The notes under the pieces are model-generated. The model was not told the origin of the DNA. It did no database searches and saw only the letters and a program-made list of their open reading frames with translations. Below, piece after piece: positions 1-5,915 of a stretch of 6,805 bases of DNA. A program made the translations under genes and the position numbers. Position 1 is the stretch's first letter, and every line of letters starts with the position of its first letter. The stretch comes from JBLIOB01 sp047639575. GTDB taxonomy: Bacteria; Bacteroidota; Bacteroidia; Flavobacteriales_D; Parvicellaceae. Where the stretch lies: the NCBI GenBank assembly GCA_047639575.1, contig JBLIOB010000232.1, positions 1-6,805 on the forward strand, read 5' to 3'.

Positions 1-144
1 GGTAAATTGAGAATTAAATAAACATAATAAACACTAAATTATATATTTAGAATTGTTATTATAATGACGAAGAATATAATTTATTCAGATTGATCTGGTC
101 TAACTTTCGTATCTTTTCGATTGGTTACTAACTATTTGATTTAT
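1..144. other. AT-rich intergenic leader
   Basis: No gene is supported here. Frame 1 reads GKLRIK then a stop at positions 19-21, which could be the last codons of an upstream gene, but seven codons cannot prove that. A weak inverted repeat CTAAAT-TATAT-ATTTAG lies at 34-50 with no T-tract after it. The rest is A/T-rich up to the first gene and probably carries that gene's promoter. Confidence 0.5.
89..117 (+). promoter_or_regulatory. Candidate Bacteroidota promoter for the T9SS/fibre gene pair
   Basis: ATTG at 89-92 and TATCTTTT at 110-117 are separated by 17 bases. They resemble the Bacteroidota sigma-ABfr elements TTTG (-33) and TAnnTTTG (-7). The -7 element has seven of eight expected bases with its last G replaced by T, and the spacer is shorter than the usual 19-21. 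The ATG at 145 would follow about 20 bases after the predicted transcription start. An overlapping alternative -7 box, TAACTTTC at 101-108, has no good -33 partner. This is inference from pattern only. Confidence 0.35.
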
Positions 145-612
145 ATGAAATTATCACTCCTTACTCTTCTCACCTTTTTCACTTTTTCTATATTCGGCCA
201 AACGGTCGTTTCTTCGAACGGAGAATCATACACTAACACCGCTGGAAGTATAGACTACACGATCGGAGAAGTATCAACTGAATCAATTTCTGACGCTTCA
301 AATGCGTTGACTCAAGGACAACATCAACCAAAATTAAACATCAACACCATCCCAACGGTACAGGCGTCTTTTGAAGTTTCTTTATTTCCAAATCCAGTTA
401 GCGATCAATCAACGTTAACTGTGAGCAAAATAAGTGTAGGACTTAAATATGATGTATTTGATATTGGAGGAAAAGTCTTGATATCTGCACAAATTACGGC
501 TACAGAAACAACTGTAGATTTTTCAAAACTTTCATCAGGTCAATACTTCCTAAAACTCACGGATCAAAAAAATGGTCTCTTTAACTCCTTTCAAATTCAA
601 AAATTAAATTAG
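145..612 (+). CDS. Small secreted protein with T9SS type A sorting domain
   Basis: A 155-residue exported protein. Residues 1-18 (MKLSLLTLLTFFTFSIFG) form a Sec signal peptide, with Q19 the likely new N-terminus. Residues 19-65 match a short module common in Bacteroidota, a Gly/Ser stretch with SIDYTIGEV and then QGQHQP (family form roughly GSVSYSIGQV...QGVQQP). Residues 75-155 form a T9SS type A C-terminal sorting domain: FPNP at 81-84, the YDVFDIGGKVL strand pair, the LSSGQYFLKL hairpin at 129-138 and a basic end, QIQKLN. In this family the domain directs passage through the outer-membrane T9SS channel and is usually cleaved on attachment to the surface. The frame stays open back to a TTG at 121, but the ATG at 145 is preferred because it begins the signal peptide exactly. 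There is no Shine-Dalgarno, as is normal in this phylum. The stop codon touches the next start. The cargo is very small, about 55 residues, and its specific role is unknown. Confidence 0.9.
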   Translation: MKLSLLTLLTFFTFSIFGQTVVSSNGESYTNTAGSIDYTIGEVSTESISDASNALTQGQHQPKLNINTIPTVQASFEVSLFPNPVSDQSTLTVSKISVGLKYDVFDIGGKVLISAQITATETTVDFSKLSSGQYFLKLTDQKNGLFNSFQIQKLN

Positions 613-2628
613 ATGAAACGAATCTTAATAACGCTTTTGATAATTAGCGCTGGTATCGCCCAACTGAATGCACAAAGTCCAGCGTCTTTTAAATACCAGG
701 CTGTAGTTCGAGATGCGGCTGGAGTAATTCTGACGAATCAAGCAGTTGGAATGAGAATGACGATCTTACAAGGATCTGCATCTGGCTCAATTTCTTATCA
801 AGAGACTTTCACTCCTACTTCAAACACTTACGGACTAGTTAATTTATCCATAGGACAAGGAACTGTAACATCTGGTACATTTGCTGGAATTGACTGGTCT
901 GCCGGACCCTATTTCATTGAAACTGCAATGGATCCAACTGGCGGGGCTTCATATACTGTTATGGGCGCAAGTCAGCTATTAAGTGTTCCATACGCATTAT
1001 TTGCAACGGATGTAGAGAACGACAGTGATGAGCAGACGATGACTTTCAACAACACAACTGGTGATTTAACGATCTCTTCGGGAAACACTGTGACTCTGCC
1101 AATGACAGCAGGTGGAGACAATTGGGGTTCTCAAGTTGTTGCTAGTGACGCTACGCTAACTGGAGATGGCTCTAGTTCAGTTCCATTATCTGTATCAGGT
1201 GACCTTACGGACGATCAAAACTTAACATTAGCAGCAAACTCACTGAGCATTGACAATGGAAATGCAATTGATTTGTCTTCATATCTAGACAATACTGATG
1301 CCCAATCATTGTCTTTTTCTGGAACAAGCCTTTCTATTAGTAATGGTAATACCGTTGACTTATCTACACTACAGGATGGTGTAATCGATGCAGATGCTGA
1401 CCCAACTAATGAGCACAACACAAACCTACTATTATCAGGTACCACGCTAAACTTAATTGATGGTGGCGGAACACTTACAGCTGATTTATCTTCTTTACAA
1501 GACGGAGTTAACGATGCTGACGCTGATCCAGCTAATGAAATTCAAACTTTATCGATTTCCGGAAACGCTCTTTCAATAAGTGGAGCAAACACAGTAACTA
1601 TTGGTGGAGGGAACACATTAGATGAAGCTTACGATCAAGGAGGCGCTGGATTAGGCAGGATAATAACTGTTGATGCTGGAGAAGTAGAATTAACTACCTC
1701 AACAGGTGGAGGGATTGCCCTTCGAGCAACCAATTCTAACACAGGTGTAGGGATTCTAACAAGCACTACCAGCGCGGCTAATTCATTTTCCGCTTTTCAA
1801 TCTAGCACTAACTCATCTTCTACCATCGCCTCTGCAATTGTAGGAAATACAGATGGAGCAGCATGGGGTGTTTCTGGTCAAGCATCAGCTATATCTGGGG
1901 CAACCGCTGCGGTATACGGAAGCAATCTTAGAACTGTAGGTGGACATGGTGTTCTTGGGGTTGGTGTAAATGGGGTTGTAGGACAAACTAATTATCAAAC
2001 TGGATTCGGAACTTACGGACAGAATTTTGATCTAATTGCTCCTTTAGGGAACGCAGTTGGAGCTTACGGAGTTGGATATGTTGGAGTTTGGGGAGATCAA
2101 CTTGGAACTGGCGGACCAGCCATCCACGCAAATGGAGATTTATCTGCAGCTGGAGTTAAAACTTTTAAAATTGACCATCCATCAGATCCTGAGAACAAAT
2201 ACTTAAAGCACTTCTCTATCGAATCAAACGAAGTTCTTAATATGTATAGAGGCATTGCAACATTTGACGCCAACGGAGAGGCTATTATTGAAATGCCGAG
2301 CTATTTTGATGAGATAAACATCAATTTCAGCTATCACCTAACTCCTATTGGGTCTTACGCTCCATTATTCATTAAATCAAAAATGGAAAATAGAAAGTTC
2401 GTAGTTGCAGGTGGAAGTCCTGGAGATGAAGTTTCATGGACTGTATACGCTGAAAGAAATGATCCCTATGTTCAACAAAACCCAGACCGTAAAAAAGTCG
2501 AAGAAGAAAAAGAAAGTTGGAACAAGGGCAAATACTTGATGCCAGAGTTATACAATCAGTCAGCAGACAAAAAAATTGTAAAGCCTCTTGAGAAAGTTGA
2601 ACAAAAAGAAATGAACATCAAACGTTAG
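613..2628 (+). CDS. Modular surface/fibre-like repeat protein
   Basis: A 671-residue exported protein. Residues 1-20 are a signal peptide with cleavage likely at LNA/QSP. Residues 23-131 are the N-terminal module seen in many Bacteroidota surface proteins (FKYQAVVRDAAG, QETFTPTSNTYGLVNLSIG, IDWSAGPYFIE, LLSVPYALFA). Residues 138-333 are degenerate beta-strand repeats. Residues 335-372 hold the LDEAYDQGGAGLGR...DAGEVEL linker. Residues 373-510 are a Gly/Ala-rich beta-helix-like stretch (VYGSN, GVLGVGVNGVVG, GVGYVGVWGD). Residues 517-618 hold a conserved terminal domain (FKIDHPSDPENKYLKHFSIE, NMYRGIATFDANGEA, LTPIG, VAGGSPGDEVSW, ERNDPY) shared by tail-fibre-like bacterial proteins. A charged Lys/Glu tail ends it. 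These features suggest an extracellular, probably trimeric, fibre or adhesin; this is inference. It has no T9SS sorting domain of its own. It follows the small T9SS protein with no gap, suggesting translational coupling. Start is clear from the signal peptide. Confidence 0.88.
   Translation: MKRILITLLIISAGIAQLNAQSPASFKYQAVVRDAAGVILTNQAVGMRMTILQGSASGSISYQETFTPTSNTYGLVNLSIGQGTVTSGTFAGIDWSAGPYFIETAMDPTGGASYTVMGASQLLSVPYALFATDVENDSDEQTMTFNNTTGDLTISSGNTVTLPMTAGGDNWGSQVVASDATLTGDGSSSVPLSVSGDLTDDQNLTLAANSLSIDNGNAIDLSSYLDNTDAQSLSFSGTSLSISNGNTVDLSTLQDGVIDADADPTNEHNTNLLLSGTTLNLIDGGGTLTADLSSLQDGVNDADADPANEIQTLSISGNALSISGANTVTIGGGNTLDEAYDQGGAGLGRIITVDAGEVELTTSTGGGIALRATNSNTGVGILTSTTSAANSFSAFQSSTNSSSTIASAIVGNTDGAAWGVSGQASAISGATAAVYGSNLRTVGGHGVLGVGVNGVVGQTNYQTGFGTYGQNFDLIAPLGNAVGAYGVGYVGVWGDQLGTGGPAIHANGDLSAAGVKTFKIDHPSDPENKYLKHFSIESNEVLNMYRGIATFDANGEAIIEMPSYFDEININFSYHLTPIGSYAPLFIKSKMENRKFVVAGGSPGDEVSWTVYAERNDPYVQQNPDRKKVEEEKESWNKGKYLMPELYNQSADKKIVKPLEKVEQKEMNIKR
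1024..1611 (+). repeat. Degenerate protein repeats in the fibre-like gene
   Basis: Five tandem units of about 25-42 residues follow the pattern D-x-Q-x-L-x-(F/L/I)-x-x-x-x-L-(S/T)-I-x-x-G-N-x-(V/I)-x-L. Units begin near residues 139, 200, 229, 268 and 310 of the host protein. Units three and four also share LQDGV(I/N)DADADP(T/A)NE at residues 253-267 and 295-309. The DNA of these two copies differs at many third codon positions, so the repeats are old and kept at protein level. They probably form beta-strand shaft segments. Confidence 0.75.
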
Positions 2629-2646
2629 AAATATTGCTTTTATACA

Positions 2647-2672
2647 TAGAAGCTTATTCATAATAACTTCTA
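2647..2672 (+). terminator. Intergenic hairpin after the fibre-like gene
   Basis: TAGAAG (2647-2652) pairs with CTTCTA (2667-2672), and TTATT (2654-2658) pairs with AATAA (2662-2666), leaving the loop CAT and one bulged C at 2653. That gives 11 base pairs starting 18 bases after the stop of the fibre-like gene. It may end transcription of the two-gene unit. No T-tract follows, so it is not a textbook intrinsic terminator, and it could instead be an mRNA-stabilising structure or a control element for the kinase gene just downstream. Confidence 0.4.
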
Positions 2673-2673
2673 A

Positions 2674-2808
2674 GGCAAATCCGACTTCCCTATCGAGACT
2701 GAAAAAGAAATATCTGTATTAAGGCGTAAAGCTTTTTACCTTGAAATAATTAGTTCATTTGCAACCAATTTACTTTCCGCCACTTCAAAAGAAGAGATTG
2801 TATGGATT
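2674..2808 (+). other. Start-less N-terminal extension of the kinase frame
   Basis: The frame of the downstream kinase is open from just after a stop (TAA 2671-2673) and encodes a sensible N-terminal GAF helix: ETEKEISVLRRKAFYLEI, then ISSFATNLLSATSKEEIVWI, running directly into the ATG at 2809. It contains no ATG, GTG or TTG. The best-placed candidate is ATC at 2692, where a single base change would give ATG and the protein start METEKEI if the next residues are read as they stand apart from that codon. The segment is probably translated in the living gene, by a rare start codon or because the sequence has an error or mutation here. Confidence 0.55.
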
Positions 2809-3930
2809 ATGGCTAGGCACGCAGTTGGTAAACTTGACTATGTTGATTGTGTTGTTTATATGCTTGATGAAGAGGAAAATCATTTCTACCAAGCTGCAGC
2901 TCATGGCCAGAAAAACCCAATTGATTTTGACATTAACAATCCTATAATCATCAAACATGGTGAAGGAATCGTTGGCAGCGTTGCCGCATCTGGAAAGGGA
3001 GAAATCGTAAACGACACCAGAAAGGATGATCGATATCTTCTAGATGATGAAAATAGATTGTCGGAAATTACAATCCCGATTATAGCCAATGGAAAAGTAA
3101 TAGGAATAGTAGATTCCGAACATCCAGAAGCCAATTACTATTCACAAGATGATCTTGACATGCTTAATACGATCGCTTCAATGTCTTCCGTTAAATTGGA
3201 AGAAGTTAAAATTCAGCAAGAACTGTTAGAACACAAAAGCATGTTGGAGAATATAGTTCTAGAAAAAACCAGAGAACTTCAATTAACTGTGCTAGAACTA
3301 CAAGAATCTAATACAGAGATCTCAAATCAAAACAAGGAAAAAGAAGTACTGATTAAAGAAATACATCATCGAGTAAAAAACAATCTTCAGATACTATCAA
3401 GCCTAATGAACCTTCAATCTGCTTCTTCTAATAGCGAATCAGAAAAGGAGGTATTTCAAGACTGTCGGAATAGAATTATCTCCATGTCAACAATACATGA
3501 TCATCTGTATACTGGTGGAAGAATGACCGAAATTAATGCTAAACGATACATGGAAGAGGTCCTAGACGACTTGCTAAGGGCATTCGGAGCATTGAATCGA
3601 GTTAAGTTAGAGGCGCAAGTAGAAGAGCTCCACTTTGACATTGACACCTCAATCCCTCTCGGCTTGGTCTTTAATGAAATTATCGTTAATTCATTAAAGC
3701 ATGGGATTAAAAATAACGAAGGCACGCTAGGCGTATATTTATCCAAAAATAAGGAAATAGTCACTCTTCAAATCCACGACTCAGGAGATGGCTTCGATTT
3801 TAAAGAAGACCACAACTCTTTAGGTATGGAGCTTATCGACACATTAACTTCTCAACTCGATGGTGAGATTTCGTATCAATGTGACGATAAGGGCACCACT
3901 TGTACCTTAACATTCCCATCTGCAAATTAA
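2809..3930 (+). CDS. GAF-domain sensor histidine kinase (HisKA_2 type)
   Basis: A soluble sensor kinase with no signal peptide or membrane helix. Residue numbers are from the ATG at 2809 (373 residues). Residues 1-130 are most of a GAF domain (DCVVYMLDEEENHFYQAAAH, GEGIVGSVAASGKGEIVND, ITIPIIANGKVIGIVDSEHP). Residues 131-180 are a coiled coil. Residues 184-203 are the HisKA_2 phosphoacceptor segment EIHHRVKNNLQ, with H187 the expected phosphorylated residue by family analogy. The HATPase domain follows with N-box NEIIVNSLKH (289-298), G1 DSGDG (324-328) and G2 SLGMELI (337-343). It should autophosphorylate in response to a cytoplasmic signal, ligand unknown. This start is the first ordinary ATG, but it removes the first GAF helix, which is encoded in frame upstream; the true start is probably near 2692. 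No response regulator is in the window. It ends tail-to-tail with the MuiA-like gene. Confidence 0.88.
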   Translation: MARHAVGKLDYVDCVVYMLDEEENHFYQAAAHGQKNPIDFDINNPIIIKHGEGIVGSVAASGKGEIVNDTRKDDRYLLDDENRLSEITIPIIANGKVIGIVDSEHPEANYYSQDDLDMLNTIASMSSVKLEEVKIQQELLEHKSMLENIVLEKTRELQLTVLELQESNTEISNQNKEKEVLIKEIHHRVKNNLQILSSLMNLQSASSNSESEKEVFQDCRNRIISMSTIHDHLYTGGRMTEINAKRYMEEVLDDLLRAFGALNRVKLEAQVEELHFDIDTSIPLGLVFNEIIVNSLKHGIKNNEGTLGVYLSKNKEIVTLQIHDSGDGFDFKEDHNSLGMELIDTLTSQLDGEISYQCDDKGTTCTLTFPSAN

Positions 3931-3931
3931 T

Positions 3932-3947
3932 TCCTAAGTTTTAAGGA
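3932..3947 (-). terminator. Short hairpin between convergent genes
   Basis: TCCTAA (3932-3937) can pair with TT (3941-3942) and AGGA (3944-3947) around the loop GTT, with A3943 bulged. The stem is only six base pairs and overlaps the last codons of the MuiA-like gene. On the minus strand it is followed by AATTAATTTG, which is moderately T-rich. It is a weak candidate for a terminator in the 10-base gap between the two stop codons. Confidence 0.22.
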
Positions 3948-5797
3948 TGTGCAGCAAGCGTTTTCTCTTTGTCATAGCGCACTGTATAGCCAAACTTTAA
4001 GGTCTTTACTGCTTTAGGCTTCAGCTCAACCTCCCACAGCAGTTCACCTGTCTCACTATCTAACTCTCCTTTTGACGAGTTTAATAAAGTAATTTCAATG
4101 TCTTCATTATTTGTTACCGGAATTTGATCCTTGATGTAAATCTTTAAAGTATGAGCATTTGTATTCTTTATCGTTATTTCAAATTCCTCGGTATGCTCAA
4201 TCATTTTACTGAAAGCTGATTCTTTACTTTCGTCATTTATCTTTTTACGAACACAGTACAAACCGTGATCCCTACCCAGCGAAAGCTGCATGGTATCTGA
4301 AATTAACGAAGGATCTACTCCTGTCTCCCCTATATAGGTACTGTTCATGTAGATATTCGCATTGGCTTTCAGTAAATTCAACTCCTCCCAATCTGATATC
4401 TTGGTAACCAAGAACGCATTGTTATCTTCTTTTGGCACGAGATAATGTGAAAAATCTGCGGTCACTTTAGCTTCTCTTATTATTACAATTGTCTCATTTG
4501 CGTCTGACTTGATATCATACTTTCTTTTGATCTCAAATTTTGTATTGATATACGACTCACCTACAAACCTATACTCCGGAACAATCTTAGGCGTAAAAAC
4601 TTCGATTTGTCTAGACCTTAAATCTGGCATCGAAATATTATAACTAATCGGTTGGGCTGTATTTTGATCTAAAGTCACATAGGTATATTGACTGGCACCA
4701 GCATCCCAATTTCCGCCTAAATTATACGTGAAGCCAGCACTTCCCCCAGCAGCAGTTAATTTAATAGCTCCATCTGTAGCTCCATTACAAACTTCATAAG
4801 CTGAAGTATTCAGTAAAGACGTATTCCAAGCTTCTTGCATTTGTTTGGACTTTTTCTTTGGTTTTTTACCGTAGTCTTTAACTTGTTTAATATTAATGTT
4901 TTGGGTTTTAAGAACCGGTAACGCCCCAGAAATGTCATAATTGAAAGTTGATAAACTCAACTTTACATTCGACCAATCCTCGTCCGTATCTTGATAAACA
5001 CTTGCCTTATAGGTAAGGTCCACATGCTTATTCGCTTTATCTGCTCTCAAATCATAACCAGGAATCCAACCTGCATTTGACACTAAATAATTTAATTCAA
5101 CCTTGGTTGTCATGTTAGCTGGCGCATCAACCGTAATAATTACTTCATGAATTATTTTAATTGGCTTAAGTTTCTTACCATTCAGCTTATGATAATTCCG
5201 AAAATCGGTTAGTTTGCCTTGAATGACCCCTTCCTTCTTCTTGGCTAAATATACTTTCCATTGAGATTTCTCAATTCTATTATCGATGTTTAATAATTTG
5301 CTCCGGTAAAAATCCATTGCCGTTTTAAGTTCAGGAAGTGTATCTCTAGAATTGTTAGCCATTAAATTACTTTGAAGTAACAGCGTCTTTTCATTGACCA
5401 GATTCTGGTAGTCTGCATTTAAGCGTTGAACCCTAAATTGCTGACGGCTAAGACTATCCGTATACTTTAGGATGCTTTTCAGAACACCAGATGGTAATTC
5501 TTCATCCACTATATTATTAGGATCCGGATGCACAACTCTATGTTTAACATCTAAAATATCTACGGATCCTGAACTCGAAGCCTGAAGGCTTTTAGGGTTA
5601 ATTAATGGAGAGACTCCGCTGAAAACGATTTTAGTTGTTCCCTTTTCAACCGTAACGTCTCCAGCTCTAAACACTTGAGCTCCTTTAAAAAAAACGGTGA
5701 CTTCTCTAATTTTATTATTTACTACTTTTTCCTCAACTCCAAATGCAAACAACGTGGTTAATGAAAGGAAAACGGATAAGGCGACTTTATATAACAT
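3941..5797 (-). CDS. Secreted MuiA-family protein (DUF4140/DUF4139) with SprB-like insert
   Basis: A 618-residue exported protein of the mucoidy-inhibitor MuiA family, whose biochemical role is not established. Residues 1-20 are a signal peptide, so it is periplasmic or surface-exposed. Residues 28-110 are the DUF4140 domain (IREVTVFFKGAQVFRAGDV, IVFSGVSPLINPKSLQ). Residues 111-205 are predicted coiled coil. DUF4139 follows with hallmark segments GWIPGYDLRA (243-252), YKASVYQDTDEDWSNVKLSL (263-282), VPKEDNNAFLVTKISDWEEL (454-473), LSLGRD (505-510), and the C-terminal DQIPV...GELLWEVELKP...GYTVRYDKEK. Between residues about 305 and 380, a Lys-rich link (KKPKKKSKQ) leads into a segment resembling one SprB repeat. 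The ATG is fixed by the signal peptide, and the sequence before it is A-rich without a Shine-Dalgarno. It has its own likely promoter and reads toward the kinase gene. The family call is confident; function is not. Confidence 0.9.
   Translation of the reverse strand: MLYKVALSVFLSLTTLFAFGVEEKVVNNKIREVTVFFKGAQVFRAGDVTVEKGTTKIVFSGVSPLINPKSLQASSSGSVDILDVKHRVVHPDPNNIVDEELPSGVLKSILKYTDSLSRQQFRVQRLNADYQNLVNEKTLLLQSNLMANNSRDTLPELKTAMDFYRSKLLNIDNRIEKSQWKVYLAKKKEGVIQGKLTDFRNYHKLNGKKLKPIKIIHEVIITVDAPANMTTKVELNYLVSNAGWIPGYDLRADKANKHVDLTYKASVYQDTDEDWSNVKLSLSTFNYDISGALPVLKTQNINIKQVKDYGKKPKKKSKQMQEAWNTSLLNTSAYEVCNGATDGAIKLTAAGGSAGFTYNLGGNWDAGASQYTYVTLDQNTAQPISYNISMPDLRSRQIEVFTPKIVPEYRFVGESYINTKFEIKRKYDIKSDANETIVIIREAKVTADFSHYLVPKEDNNAFLVTKISDWEELNLLKANANIYMNSTYIGETGVDPSLISDTMQLSLGRDHGLYCVRKKINDESKESAFSKMIEHTEEFEITIKNTNAHTLKIYIKDQIPVTNNEDIEITLLNSSKGELDSETGELLWEVELKPKAVKTLKFGYTVRYDKEKTLAAHP
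4667..4798 (-). other. SprB-repeat-like insert within the MuiA-family gene
   Basis: Residues 334-377 of the MuiA-family protein contain YEVCNGATDGAIKLTAAGG followed by SAGFTYNLGGNWDAG. This fits the SprB repeat pattern C-x-G-A-x-D-G-x-(I/L)-x-(V/L)-x-x-x-G-G-x-x-(G/P)-(Y/F)-x-Y, normally found in long tandem arrays of large gliding adhesins and other T9SS substrates. Only one copy is present, and the later half (GLxxGxYxVxVxD) is weak, so it may be a partial or diverged repeat. It lies between conserved parts of DUF4139, where Bacteroidota members often carry variable insertions. Confidence 0.5.
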
Positions 5798-5817
5798 GAT
5801 TTTTATTTTGGTTAAAT

Positions 5818-5848
5818 CAAAGTACAGTCATCTAGATAAAAAGTTCAA
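5818..5848 (-). promoter_or_regulatory. Candidate promoter of the MuiA-family gene
   Basis: Read on the minus strand, TTG (5848-5846) is followed after 21 bases by TACTTTG (5824-5818). This resembles the Bacteroidota TTTG / TAnnTTTG pair with one base missing inside the -7 box. The ATG at 5797 would lie some 14 bases after the predicted transcription start. The spacing and position fit well, but this is pattern-based only. Confidence 0.4.
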
Positions 5849-5895
5849 TGCTAAATTAGTGAAGTCCTGTTTTGACTTAGTTTAATGAATTGATT

Positions 5896-5915
5896 AACTT
5901 AAGTTCATGAACTTA
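5896..5915. promoter_or_regulatory. Perfect 16-bp palindrome with overlapping half-sites
   Basis: TAAGTTCATGAACTTA at 5900-5915 is a perfect palindrome. It overlaps a second palindrome, AACTTAAGTT, at 5896-5905, so the element AACTT occurs three times in alternating orientation (5896-5900, 5901-5905 inverted, 5910-5914). It lies about 100 bases upstream of the MuiA-family start and at the very start of the small ORF. It may be a dimeric repressor site. It could also act as a short RNA hairpin after the DoxX-like gene, though no T-tract follows on either strand. Confidence 0.35.

Noticed and set aside
1..21. Possible C-terminus (GKLRIK, stop) of an upstream gene
   Set aside because: It resembles the basic end of some T9SS domains, but seven codons are too few to call a gene.
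34..50. Inverted repeat CTAAAT-TATAT-ATTTAG as a terminator
   Set aside because: Six weak A/T-rich pairs and no T-tract; expected by chance in such AT-rich DNA.
1215..1445. Minus-strand open frame of 76 codons inside the fibre-like gene
   Set aside because: Antisense to the repeat region, no family features; explained by the codon composition of the real gene.
613..2628. Fibre-like gene as part of a prophage or contractile tail-like particle
   Set aside because: It has a Sec signal peptide and no neighbouring baseplate, sheath, tube or assembly genes, so it fits a surface protein better than a phage tail fibre.
2759..2947. Plus-strand open frame of 62 codons overlapping the kinase
   Set aside because: Out of frame with a clear GAF domain that covers the same DNA; no coherent protein features.
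2901..3134. Minus-strand open frame across the GAF domain
   Set aside because: Antisense to a confidently identified kinase, with no promoter or recognisable motif.
3501..3764. Minus-strand open frame across the HATPase domain
   Set aside because: Antisense shadow of the kinase gene.
5697..5885. Plus-strand open frame of 62 codons over the start of the MuiA-family gene
   Set aside because: Begins with GTG, is antisense to the signal peptide and promoter of the real gene, and has no convincing features.
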